Shown here: positions 46,201 to 53,836 of the stretch, piece after piece
Layout of the letters: every line of letters begins with the position of its first letter
Numbering within the stretch: the stretch's first letter is position 1
Source: Acidobacteriota bacterium
GTDB lineage: Bacteria; Acidobacteriota; Terriglobia; Bryobacterales; Bryobacteraceae
NCBI GenBank assembly: GCA_014584705.1
Contig: JACTMJ010000004.1
Span: forward strand, 124,001-188,000
DNA length: 64,000 nt
Direction: 5' to 3'
Program-made: the position numbers and the translations under genes
Notes under the pieces: generated by a model
The model's input: only the letters and a program-made list of their open reading frames with translations
What the model was told of the DNA's origin: nothing
Database searches by the model: none

Positions 46201-47288
46201 GCTTTCGCAGCCTGGCGCTTCAAGGAATTCATTTGACGGCCCACTTCTTCGAGGATGTCGAAGACGCGTTCGATGTTGTGTTTAGCGCCCTGCAAACGCG
46301 CCTCGGCGAGTCTCCGCCGGTTCTTGAAGCGCGTGATGCCCGCCGCTTCCTCGATCACGGCCCGGCGATCCTGCGGCTTGGAACTCAGAATCTGCCCGAT
46401 CCGGCCCTGCTCAATGATGGCGTAACTCTCCGGACCCAGGCCCGTGCCCATGAAGATGTCCTGGATGTCGCGCAGCCGGGCGCTTCTGCCGTTGATGAGG
46501 TATTCGCTTTCGCCCGAGCGGAACAAGCGGCGCGTGACCGTGACCTCAGCGAAACGGGGGCGGCGAAACACGGAAAGCCCATTGGCACCGTTTGCGTGGC
46601 CGTTGGCGTGCCCGTTTGCGTGTCCATTGGTATGACCGTTGGCATGTTCCCCGTTCAGATACGCCGGAGCATGGCCGTTCGAGTGACCATTCGAAGGCTC
46701 GCCGGAGCTCTCGCCGGAGGGAGGTTCCGTGGCTTGCGCAGCAACGCCTTCCGCGGATGCGTCCCCGGCTAGCTGCCGCTCCGTCTCCGGGCCGGATTCG
46801 CCATTGGAATATCCATTCGCGGCGTGCCCGTTCGTGTGTCCGTTCGTGTGGCCGTTCGCATGACCGTTCGTGTGGCCATTGGTGTGCCCATTAGTGTGGC
46901 CGTTGGCGTGTCCGTTCGTGTGCCCGTTCGCGTGCTGGCCGGAGAGGCTGCCTGCCTGTCCGTTGGCTTTTTCGATGGCTTCGATCTTTTCGATCGGGGC
47001 TGGGCCGTCTTCGCGGTAATCCGGATCCACCAGCGTGATGGTGACCGCCGCCATCCCCAGCGGCTTCCGTTCCCGCGTCCCGGCGAAGATTACATCCTGC
47101 ATCCGGCCGCCGCGCAGGGACTTAGCCGATTGTTCGCCCAATACCCAACTGATGGCATCCGCCACGTTGGACTTCCCGCAGCCATTCGGACCCACCACGC
47201 CGGCGATCCCCGTCCCCTCGAACAGCAATTCCGTGCGATCGGCGAATGACTTAAAACCGTGAATTTCCACTCGCTTGAGTTGAAGCAA
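43215..47288 (-). CDS. smc: Chromosome segregation protein SMC with Asn-Gly-His repeat insert
   Basis: The condensin ATPase of 1357 aa (usual length about 1190). It starts at TTG 47288 with the canonical LQLKRVEIHGFKSFADRTEL. Walker A GPNGCGKS is at 33-40; long coiled coils flank a hinge (about 560-740, KPLGVLADYLEVEPAYEKAV); the signature LLLSGGEKALTAISLL and Walker B CILDEVDAPLDEPN lie near 1245-1285. Between the head strands ending DPDYRED (about 93) and FAEVTVTRRLFRSGESEYLI (246) sits an insert of about 145 residues, mostly NGHT/NGHA repeats in two blocks. All catalytic motifs are intact, so the protein should work. The insert lies where relatives have a short loop. Confidence 0.96.
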   Translation of the reverse strand: MLQLKRVEIHGFKSFADRTELLFEGTGIAGVVGPNGCGKSNVADAISWVLGEQSAKSLRGGRMQDVIFAGTRERKPLGMAAVTITLVDPDYREDGPAPIEKIEAIEKANGQAGSLSGQHANGHTNGHANGHTNGHTNGHTNGHANGHTNGHTNGHAANGYSNGESGPETERQLAGDASAEGVAAQATEPPSGESSGEPSNGHSNGHAPAYLNGEHANGHTNGHANGHANGHANGANGLSVFRRPRFAEVTVTRRLFRSGESEYLINGRSARLRDIQDIFMGTGLGPESYAIIEQGRIGQILSSKPQDRRAVIEEAAGITRFKNRRRLAEARLQGAKHNIERVFDILEEVGRQMNSLKRQAAKAKRYEELHGEMITSLKATLQARFVVQEREAARVALELSVAAKELASCQAELSEKDDAFRKTQGDSEQLVARLTEAREKLSQITMEWDRAKSRLQFQTTQSDTLTARVAAGAQEAQHLGAEVQRLEQEKEAHQAALKAVQQQLLEAREHFAAKDKERQELARRLQERERFLENARQLSIRLLGEANQLRNQLAQVEEYLAGLERQKARHQAEEQGALAEAGKLAELKLDLEARMKAHQAELGGLAERRKQNEALLQQSRQTVQQTRAALDAIRQEASRIRARKDSLEDLISHRSYSTESVQRLFKAVDKGRANGLKPLGVLADYLEVEPAYEKAVEEFLHDELEFVLVESWEQGHTGVNLMRGEGDGRATFLLHPAAAPETGRPCPVPELGAEQGVFARLLDVLEVNEAIRALPLALIPRIGRCFLVEQSEAAQTLALRYPDCFFLTPEGLCFQAGSLSGGKKTASGPLVLKRQLKELQTKLRATGEQLNAKEAELGSQEAKLGSLQEEMESLRGQTQAKEKEGVALEADSRKLNEEQRRANTRLQLARTEMERLLRDATGAITRKETSLKGLQEKDAARAEQEQSTQAARQEIDELRKEVARLGEEHSTLRVSMAGFEERQRSESNALQRADNLLRETTRKRGELAQRVENEQREIARLKQDNEALSARMKTAGEEKEHFGARVAELSAAEEATRTGLHAQDGALQTLRSRTQGQQELRTKLELDLVKRQAELKFLDETCVKELGVPVAELAAASETVLDEEAAAAAEQLYLELRRKVEALGAVNANALEEFEEAERRHQFLSAQRQDLLDSIRDTEKAIKEIDEESRKRFTEAFHAINEHFKVLFRTLFGGGTGEMRLADEENASESGIEIVASPPGKRLQNVLLLSGGEKALTAISLLMAIFRYQPSPFCILDEVDAPLDEPNVVRYVSLIREMAKQTQFIMITHAKRSMEAAQTLYGVTMQEAGVSKVVSVNFNGLGIPAVAASRNTARITM
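46581..46694 (-). repeat. Asn-Gly-His codon repeat, block 2 in smc
   Basis: Imperfect tandem 12-bp units encoding NGHA/NGHT/NGHS (about residues 199-236), with codon variation between units. It is separated from block 1 by a Ser/Glu/Ala-rich stretch of about 40 residues. Confidence 0.85.
46818..46937 (-). repeat. Asn-Gly-His codon repeat, block 1 in smc
   Basis: About ten tandem 12-bp units encode alternating NGHT and NGHA (about residues 118-157). The units differ at synonymous positions (AAT/AAC, GGC/GGT/GGA), which shows divergence after expansion and argues against an assembly artefact. Confidence 0.88.
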
Positions 47289-47637
47289 AGCTAGACCTCA
47301 AATTGAACAGCGATAGCCGGGCGGTCCTTCGACGAACCGTCTTGGGGGGAGTTATCTATAGACTACAACCACAATTCGCCGAAGTAAAGAATCAAACCAC
47401 CGTATCCAGTGGTTTTCTTGGGAAAAGCACAAGATATTGTGGTGACGTTCCCGAAATCGTGCCAAATCGCCTCCCTCGCGAAGTTGCGCGGAACGCCTTC
47501 CCCACGCTAACCCATAGATTCCGGGCTGCTTCGCCTTCCCGGGCGGACGCCGATTCTCACCGCCGCGTTCCCGTTGGGCGGAAAATTTACAAGTGCGAGG
47601 AGCATTCGCGGGCCTGGGGAGATACGGCGGGCGGGCT
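47289..47637. other. Region upstream of smc without recognised gene
   Basis: 349 bases between the smc start and the GNAT stop, both on the minus strand. It presumably contains the smc promoter. Short open frames in it have no recognisable protein features. Confidence 0.55.
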
Positions 47638-48585
47638 CTAGCGCCAGTCGTCGAGCACCAACGCGTCCGTGCCGTCGTAGCTCTGCCTGGCAAAGCGCGA
47701 CATGGAGACCGAATGTATGGCTGCCGTGAATCCCCGTGCCAGCAGACACCCGTAAGCCGTGCGGCGACCTGCATTTACACCGGCGATCACCCGGCCAAGA
47801 CCTCGGGATTGCGCCAGAGCCTCCACTTCCTTCAAGAGGAGCTCGAACCCTTCCGGAGTGCGCGCCGCTCCGAACTTGATGTAGCACGCGCCCTCGCCTG
47901 CTTCGCTCCCCGCCCCGCAGTGGCAGATCGCGAAAGCGTCCACGCTCTCGCCGCTTCGGAGGAGGAGAGTCTCTCCGAGCGCCTGCCGCTCCACGGACTG
48001 AATCTCGCCGGAGAGGTCCAAGCCGGTGTATACGGCGTCCGTGAGCGCGGCGCAGGCCTTCCGTGCCGTGACTTTTTCCGCCACGGAAAGAGCCGAATAA
48101 TGGATGGCCGCCGGACTCTCCGCCGGGAGGCTCGCGCCGTCCGCCGCATCGAGCATCTTCCCGAGAATCGGAATCAGGTAGCCCGGCCAAAAATCGAAGC
48201 GCTGGTAGAGCCGAACCGTACGCACGTTTCCCGCCGCCGTCGAGAGAGCCGGAAGCCGTGCCTCCCGCATAGTGGGGAGATCGAGAATCGATTCCAGCAA
48301 TCGCCCGGCCACGCCGGAATTCCAGAAGCGCGGGTCCACCGTCAGGGGCCCGAGAACGCCCACGCTTCCCCACTTGGCCGCCAGGGCGCTGCCCGCGACC
48401 TCGCCGTCCAATTCCGCCACCAGCGCGCCGCCGGGGTCAGCCGCCCAACGGGAGCGGATGTAGTTCCGGTCGAGCATGTAGCGCACGGGATCGGCCACGC
48501 CGTGCGCGGTTCCGAAGGCGACTCTGAAGATTTGTTCCGCAGTTGCCAAATCCTGTTCCAGCATGGGCCGAACATCAATTGCCAT
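47638..48585 (-). CDS. GNAT family N-acetyltransferase, two-domain
   Basis: This 315-aa protein has two acetyltransferase-like halves. The first (residues 1-140) has IDVRPMLEQDLATAEQIFRV at the N-terminus and GPLTVDPRFWNSGVAGRLLESI, the acetyl-CoA-binding region with a weakened Q/RxxGxG/A. The second (about 200-315) has LGRVIAGVNAGRRTAYGCLLARGF. The substrate is unknown. The ATG start at 48585 overlaps the upstream oxidoreductase gene by 11 bp, so the two are co-translated. Confidence 0.83.
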   Translation of the reverse strand: MAIDVRPMLEQDLATAEQIFRVAFGTAHGVADPVRYMLDRNYIRSRWAADPGGALVAELDGEVAGSALAAKWGSVGVLGPLTVDPRFWNSGVAGRLLESILDLPTMREARLPALSTAAGNVRTVRLYQRFDFWPGYLIPILGKMLDAADGASLPAESPAAIHYSALSVAEKVTARKACAALTDAVYTGLDLSGEIQSVERQALGETLLLRSGESVDAFAICHCGAGSEAGEGACYIKFGAARTPEGFELLLKEVEALAQSRGLGRVIAGVNAGRRTAYGCLLARGFTAAIHSVSMSRFARQSYDGTDALVLDDWR

Positions 48586-49570
48586 GAGTTCCCTCCCCCG
48601 GTGCGAGCACGATTTTGCCGAAGACTCCGCCCGCTTCGAGGAGCCGGTGTGCTTCGGCTGCCTGTGAGAGGGGCAGGCGGCAGGCGATCCGCGCGGGCAG
48701 TGCGCCTTGCGCCAGCCAACGGTTGATCTCGATGGCGTAGGTCGCGAGTTCCTCCGTTGTCGCGTCGGTCACCGTAAACCCGTAAAGCGTGGCGTTACGC
48801 TGGTAGAAGCGTCCCACCGGCAGTAGCGTCCGCGCCGCGAGACCCGCGATCACGAGAATACGACCGCGCCGCGCGATGGACTCCACGGCAAGGTCTCCAT
48901 CGAACTGCCGCGTGGTATCGAGATACACGTCAACGCCCCCGGGAGCGAACTCGCGGAGCGCCTGGCGCACGTCTTCGCCGCGGTAGTCGATCACCCGATC
49001 CGCACCCGACTTGCGGCACCATTCCGCTTTCTCCGGGCCGCCCGCCGTCACGGCGACTCTCGCGCCCAGCGCCTTGGCGATTCCGAGTGCGGCCGCACCC
49101 ACATTGCCAGCGCCACCATTGATGAAAACCGTCTCTTTCGATTGCAGGCGAGCCTTGAACTGAAGCGCCAGGACCGCCGTTAAACCTGAGTGCAGTACAG
49201 CCGCCGCCAGGAGCGGATCCAGATCCTCGGGCAGCGGGTAGAGCAGGTCCTGCTCCACGGCGCAATACTCGCTGAAGCTGCCCTGCCGGCCATCATAGCC
49301 CTGGTTATTCGCCCACACCCAATCGCCCGGACGGAACTCGGCTACCTCCGGCCCGGTTTCGACGACCGTCCCCACCAGGTCTCTGCCAATGATGAACGGC
49401 ATCGGCACGGGCACCGGGTAAGCGCCGCTTCGGATGTAAGCGTCGATGCCGTCGACGGCCACCGCCGCCACGCGCACGAGCACGTCTCGCGGCCCGACCC
49501 TTGGCATGGGCAGATCTCCGAAACGGATCACGTCCGGCGGGCCGAACTGTTCAATGTAGGCTGCTTTCAT
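48575..49570 (-). CDS. NADPH:quinone reductase-like zinc-independent MDR oxidoreductase
   Basis: The 331-aa protein belongs to the medium-chain dehydrogenase/reductase quinone-oxidoreductase family. MKAAYIEQFGPPDVIRFGDL at the N-terminus, the GroES-like fold to residue 120, and the nucleotide motif FINGGAGNVGAAALGIAKALG (about 149-169) are canonical. The cysteines of the zinc lobe are absent, so it is the zinc-free type. ATG 49570 is preferred to the adjacent TTG 49573. It likely reduces quinones or enones with NADPH; the substrate is not determined. It leads the two-gene operon with the GNAT protein. Confidence 0.92.
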   Translation of the reverse strand: MKAAYIEQFGPPDVIRFGDLPMPRVGPRDVLVRVAAVAVDGIDAYIRSGAYPVPVPMPFIIGRDLVGTVVETGPEVAEFRPGDWVWANNQGYDGRQGSFSEYCAVEQDLLYPLPEDLDPLLAAAVLHSGLTAVLALQFKARLQSKETVFINGGAGNVGAAALGIAKALGARVAVTAGGPEKAEWCRKSGADRVIDYRGEDVRQALREFAPGGVDVYLDTTRQFDGDLAVESIARRGRILVIAGLAARTLLPVGRFYQRNATLYGFTVTDATTEELATYAIEINRWLAQGALPARIACRLPLSQAAEAHRLLEAGGVFGKIVLAPGEGTHGN

Positions 49571-49630
49571 CAAGCTGGCTCCATCCGTAGTCTAACGCCG
49601 GCGGGCCCGGCGTAGGGTTCCTACAACCAA

Positions 49631-49641
49631 GTGCCAGGCAC
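49631..49641. repeat. GTGCCAGGCAC palindrome
   Basis: An 11-bp palindrome between divergent genes, of a type (AAGTGCCAGGCACTT-like) seen scattered in intergenic regions of several bacterial phyla. Only the core is present here. Confidence 0.4.
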
Positions 49642-49677
49642 ATGCATCCTTAATACAAGCTGTTCTGAATGAGCAAA

Positions 49678-49706
49678 TTGCGGATTTCGGTCTGCTAGGC
49701 TTATAA
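49678..49706 (+). promoter_or_regulatory. Sigma70-like promoter of the OmpA-family gene
   Basis: TTGCGG (49678-49683), 17-bp spacer, TTATAA (49701-49706), 44 bp before the start codon. GGAGGAT serves as ribosome binding site. Confidence 0.5.
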
Positions 49707-49750
49707 GCAGAGCTACTGGGACTCTTGTATCGGAAGATTCTGGAGGATAG

Positions 49751-51355
49751 ATGACCCGATTGAACTATTTGCTCGCTGTGTTGCTGGTTGCCGGGGCTGG
49801 CTGCCATTTCGCTTCCGCGCAGACGGTAGGTTCCGAGGAGAAGCCGCAAGCGCTCTACCAGATTACGGTTACGTCGCGAAGTACGAAGGCGATCAACTAT
49901 CGCGTGAATACGTCGACGAAAGTGGATTTTCGCGGAACACCTTTGATGCCGAACGCGGAGGGCGAGGCGAGTGTCCGCAGTCGCGATGGTTATGTGGAAG
50001 TGAAGGCGGATTTGAAGAATCTGGAACCCGCCACGCGCTATGGCACGGAATACCTCACCTACGTCCTCTGGGCGGTGACGCCGGAGGGCCGGGCGATCAG
50101 CCTGGGCGAGGTGCGCCCCGACAAAGGCCGCGCGCGGCTGCAGGTTACGTCGAAACTCCAGACTTTCGGGATGATCGTCACGGCCGAGCCCTACTTCGCG
50201 GTTACTATGCCGAGCAACGTGGTGGTGCTTGAGAATGTGCCGCGTCGCGACACGAAAGGCATGCAGACGGAGATTGACGCCAAGTTCGAGCTGATCGAGC
50301 GCGGCCAGTATGTGCTGAATGCGAATCCGGAAGACTTGAAGCCTCTGCCACAGGACCCGAACACGCCTTTCGACGTGGTGCAGGCGCGGAATGCGATCCG
50401 CCTGGCGCGCATCGCGAAGGCCGACAAGTATGCCGCATCCTCATTTCAGCGGGCTACCAGCCTGATGGAGCGGACCGAAGACTACGTGAACCGGGAGCAA
50501 TGGAAGCCCTCCGAGACGACCGCCCGGCAGGTGACCCAGGCGGCCGAAGACGCCCGCACGATCGCGCTGAAGCGGCGCGAAGAGGAGCGCATTGCGCTGC
50601 AGCAGGAAGCCGAGCGCCAGAAGACCGAAGAAGCGCAGCGCATCGCCGCCGAGCAGGAACAAAAGCGGAAGGAAGCCGAGGAGCGGCAGCGGCAAGCCGA
50701 GCAGCAGAAGCTGATGGCGCAACTCGATGCGGAGCGGGCCGCACGCCAACGGGCGGAAGCGGAAGCCGCCCAAGCCGCCTCGCGCGCCAAAGCGGAAGCG
50801 GCTCAGCGCGAAGCTCAGTTGGCCGGGCAACAGGCCGAAGCCGCCGCGCAACGCGAAGCGCTCGCGCGACAGGAAGCCGAGAAGGCGCGGGCCGAGGCGC
50901 AGGCTCTGCGCAACCGCCTGGTGGAACAGCTCAACCGCGTGCTGATGACGCAGGATACGCCGCGCGGCCTGGTGGTTACGATGTCGGACATTCTGTTCGA
51001 TACGGGAAGCTATCAACTGAAGCCCGGCACTCGGGAGGCTCTCGCCAAGATTGCCGGTATCCTTAGCTGGACGCCCGGCCTCACACTGGAGGTGGAGGGC
51101 CATACGGACAGCACCGGTTCCGACGCTATCAACCAGAGGCTGAGCGAACAGCGTGCCGCCTCCGTGCTGAACTACCTGGTGGAGGAAGGTATCCCCGCCG
51201 GCAACATCACGGGGCGGGGCTATGCCAGCGCGAGGCCGGTGGCCGACAACAACACGCGGGAGGGCCGCCAGCGCAACCGGCGGGTGGAACTCGTGATCTC
51301 CGGAGACATGATCGGCATTCCTCTGGGCGGCACGCAAGCAACGGCCGTTCCCTGA
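49751..51355 (+). CDS. OmpA-family protein with long coiled-coil
   Basis: The 534-aa exported protein starts with a signal peptide (residues 1-24, LLAVLLVAGAGCHFASAQ). Residues 35-190 form a beta-rich domain with LTYVLWAVTPEGRAISLGEV. Residues 210-400 are an uninterrupted Glu/Gln/Ala/Arg-rich coiled coil. Residues 405-515 are an OmpA C-terminal peptidoglycan-binding domain: LFDTGSYQLKPGTREALAKI, LEVEGHTDSTGSDAINQRLS, and GRQRNRRVELVI with the conserved Arg/Asp pair for diaminopimelate. It should tether the envelope to peptidoglycan. It stands alone behind its own promoter. Confidence 0.93.
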   Translation: MTRLNYLLAVLLVAGAGCHFASAQTVGSEEKPQALYQITVTSRSTKAINYRVNTSTKVDFRGTPLMPNAEGEASVRSRDGYVEVKADLKNLEPATRYGTEYLTYVLWAVTPEGRAISLGEVRPDKGRARLQVTSKLQTFGMIVTAEPYFAVTMPSNVVVLENVPRRDTKGMQTEIDAKFELIERGQYVLNANPEDLKPLPQDPNTPFDVVQARNAIRLARIAKADKYAASSFQRATSLMERTEDYVNREQWKPSETTARQVTQAAEDARTIALKRREEERIALQQEAERQKTEEAQRIAAEQEQKRKEAEERQRQAEQQKLMAQLDAERAARQRAEAEAAQAASRAKAEAAQREAQLAGQQAEAAAQREALARQEAEKARAEAQALRNRLVEQLNRVLMTQDTPRGLVVTMSDILFDTGSYQLKPGTREALAKIAGILSWTPGLTLEVEGHTDSTGSDAINQRLSEQRAASVLNYLVEEGIPAGNITGRGYASARPVADNNTREGRQRNRRVELVISGDMIGIPLGGTQATAVP

Positions 51356-51465
51356 TGCGGAGCGCCGGCGGATGTGGGGATCGCGGGAGCGGTGCTTGGC
51401 GACCGCCGCAATCCGGCAGAGCGTGGCGGACCTGATGGAACCAGTTCCCGTGTTAGAGTGCTAGC

Positions 51466-53046
51466 ATGTCTCGTCGAATGCTGCACGTCCGCTCGAATTG
51501 GATTGCCTCCGGATGCCTGCTCGCTCTGCTGCTCAGTCCGCTTGGAGCGCAAGAGCGGGACGCGGCCCCGCCTTCGCCGCCGGCCGCGAAGGAACCGGCT
51601 GCTCCGGCTATCCCGAAGGAGACTTCCGCCGTCACCCATCACGAGATGACCCTCGATGGGAAGACGCTGAAATACACCGCCACCGCGGCGACGCTGCACA
51701 TCAACGGCGAAGGCGAAAAGCCGTACGGCTCCATCTTCTATGTGGCCTACACGCTCGACGATGCCGAGCCAAGCAGCCGTCCGGTGACGTTTATTTACAA
51801 CGGCGGCCCGGGCTCGGCCTCGATCTGGCTGCACATGGGTTCGATTGGCCCGATCCGGGTAATTAGCGCGAGCCCGAAGGCCACCGGCGCGGCGCCCTAC
51901 AAAGTGCAGCCCAATGAATACAGCCTTCTCGACCGCTCCGACCTCGTGTTCATCGATGCACCGCTCGCTGGGTATTCGCGAGAGATTGGCAAGGGGAAGC
52001 CCAAGGATTTCGCGGGCGTTGACCAGGATGTCACCGCGTTCAACAAGTTCATCACCCGCTGGGTGAGCGTGAATCACCGCTGGAATTCGCCCAAGTTCCT
52101 TTTCGGAGAAAGCTACGGCACAACGCGCTCCGCCGCGCTTGTCGCTTCTCTCGAAAGCAGCGGAATCTCCTGCAACGGGGTGATTCTGCTTTCCAGCGTC
52201 CTAAGCTACGTGGCGCGCGCCCAGGGCCTGGTGGACCAGTATGTTGGCAATCTGCCCACGTACGCCGCCACTGCGTGGTATTTCAACAAGGTTCCCCGCA
52301 AGGGAACTGAAAAACAGTTTCTCGACAGCGCCCGCGCCTTTGCCGTGGGCGAATATGCCGAGGCGCTGGCGCTCGGGCACACTCTGCCCTCCGCCAGGGT
52401 GGAGGCTATCGCCGCAAAGCTGGCCGGCTTTACGGGGCTGAGTGCCGCCTACATCAAGCAAGCCAATCTGCGCATCTCGCCTTCCCGCTTCCGTAAACAG
52501 CTTACGCGCGAGGAGCGCCGCATTCTCGGCCGCTTCGATTCGCGCTTTGAAGGCACCGACGTTGACGCCGCCGGCGAGACTCCAGGTTACGACCCCTCCA
52601 GCACGGGCATTACGGGCGCATATGTTTCATCGTTCCGGGATTACCTCGACCGGCAGCTCCAATACCGCTCCGATCTCGACTACCGGGTGAGCGGCGGGGC
52701 GTTTCTTGGCCGCTGGGATTTCTCGCACCGGCCCGCGGGCGGAGGCTTCGGAGGCGGAAGAGCGATGAACGACGCTTACGTGGCCGGAGATCTGGCGGAC
52801 GCGATGCGTAAGAACCCCTCGCTCAAGGTGCTTGCCGCGAACGGCTTATACGATTTGGCGACACCGTTCTTCCAGACCGAACTGGACCTTGCCCAGATGA
52901 ACCTGGAGAAGGAACTCGTCCCGAACGTCGAATTCACTTACTACCCGGCGGGCCACATGATTTACCTCGATGTCAATTCGCTGAAGCAGTTCAAGAGCGA
53001 TCTGGCTTCCTGGTATGACCGTGCTCTGAACCGAGGCAAGCAGTAG
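51466..53046 (+). CDS. Secreted serine carboxypeptidase-like peptidase (S10)
   Basis: This 526-aa exported alpha/beta-hydrolase carries a signal peptide (WIASGCLLALLLSPLGAQ) and a Pro/Ala linker. FIYNGGPGSASIWLHMGSIGP (residues 109-129) is the oxyanion segment, the nucleophile Ser216 lies in FGESYGTTR, and the acid and base are in ANGLYDLATPF and YYPAGHMIYL. This is the bacterial S10 group, common in Acidobacteriota, which removes C-terminal residues at acid pH. ATG 51466 is taken as start, ATG 51478 also possible. Confidence 0.92.
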   Translation: MSRRMLHVRSNWIASGCLLALLLSPLGAQERDAAPPSPPAAKEPAAPAIPKETSAVTHHEMTLDGKTLKYTATAATLHINGEGEKPYGSIFYVAYTLDDAEPSSRPVTFIYNGGPGSASIWLHMGSIGPIRVISASPKATGAAPYKVQPNEYSLLDRSDLVFIDAPLAGYSREIGKGKPKDFAGVDQDVTAFNKFITRWVSVNHRWNSPKFLFGESYGTTRSAALVASLESSGISCNGVILLSSVLSYVARAQGLVDQYVGNLPTYAATAWYFNKVPRKGTEKQFLDSARAFAVGEYAEALALGHTLPSARVEAIAAKLAGFTGLSAAYIKQANLRISPSRFRKQLTREERRILGRFDSRFEGTDVDAAGETPGYDPSSTGITGAYVSSFRDYLDRQLQYRSDLDYRVSGGAFLGRWDFSHRPAGGGFGGGRAMNDAYVAGDLADAMRKNPSLKVLAANGLYDLATPFFQTELDLAQMNLEKELVPNVEFTYYPAGHMIYLDVNSLKQFKSDLASWYDRALNRGKQ

Positions 53047-53086
53047 CGGGTCGCTCCCGGACATCGACGGCCGCGGGAAGCGTGCG

Positions 53087-53836
53087 TTAGGGAAGGCCGG
53101 CGAGGCCTTCCGCTTCGAGGAAGAGTTCCGGCGCGAAGAGGCGCGAGACGGTGACGGGTTGCAGGCCCTGCAGCGCGCGGTGCAGCAACAACGCGCGGAC
53201 CGCGGTGACAGTGGGGCGAATATCCGGGTTGACGGCCAGTTCGCGCCCATCGTGCAGGCAGAGGATCGCACCGGGTTCGACGCCGGCCGCCAGGCGCTCC
53301 GCGATTTCAGAGGCGCTCAGACGCCAGTCCCGTCCCATGACGCTCCACTGGACGCCGACGAGGCCGCACGCACGCTGGGCTTCGCGCATGCCGGGCCAGC
53401 GCAGACCGAAAGGCGGCCGGAAGAGCCAGGGAGAGAAGCCCAGGGCATCTTCAATGGCGCGCTGGCCCTCCACGATATCGCGATAAACAAAGCGGGGAGA
53501 CTGGAAGCAGTAGTAGGGGTGGCGGTCGCCATGGTTGCCGACTTCGTGGCCCCGAAGAAACACCTCGCGGGCAATGGAGGGCAAGCGGCGGACGTTCGCG
53601 CCGACGAGGAAGAACGTCGCCTTCACCCCGTAAGCGTCGAGGAGATCCAGCAGGCGAGGCGTGCTCTCGCTCGGGCCGTCGTCGAACGTGAGCGCGAAGG
53701 CGGGAAGGTCGCGCGGGCCGTGCCACACGGAAGGCGCGAGCAAAGTCGATGAGCGGCCGTTGACGGCATACGCGCCGAGCCCGGCCAGAGCGCCGGCGGA
53801 ACCGAGGGCAAGCGAAATCCACGATGCGGTTTTCAC
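53087..53836 (-). CDS. Polysaccharide deacetylase (NodB homology)
   Basis: The 249-aa carbohydrate esterase family 4 enzyme has a hydrophobic N-terminal anchor (WISLALGSAGALAGLGAYAV). The catalytic motif is LTFDDGPSESTP (Asp52/Asp53), with the metal-binding NHGDRHPY (His102, His106), RPPFGLRWPG and the closing ILCLHDG. It removes acetyl groups from a surface polysaccharide or peptidoglycan. It starts at GTG 53836, overlapping the upstream TIGR03790 gene by 4 bp (GTGA); it is the last gene of a three-gene operon. Confidence 0.93.
   Translation of the reverse strand: MKTASWISLALGSAGALAGLGAYAVNGRSSTLLAPSVWHGPRDLPAFALTFDDGPSESTPRLLDLLDAYGVKATFFLVGANVRRLPSIAREVFLRGHEVGNHGDRHPYYCFQSPRFVYRDIVEGQRAIEDALGFSPWLFRPPFGLRWPGMREAQRACGLVGVQWSVMGRDWRLSASEIAERLAAGVEPGAILCLHDGRELAVNPDIRPTVTAVRALLLHRALQGLQPVTVSRLFAPELFLEAEGLAGLP

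Noticed and set aside
46581..46937. CRISPR-like or VNTR array
   Set aside because: The 12-bp units are in frame inside smc, lack spacers of uniform length and encode NGHT/NGHA; they are a coding repeat.
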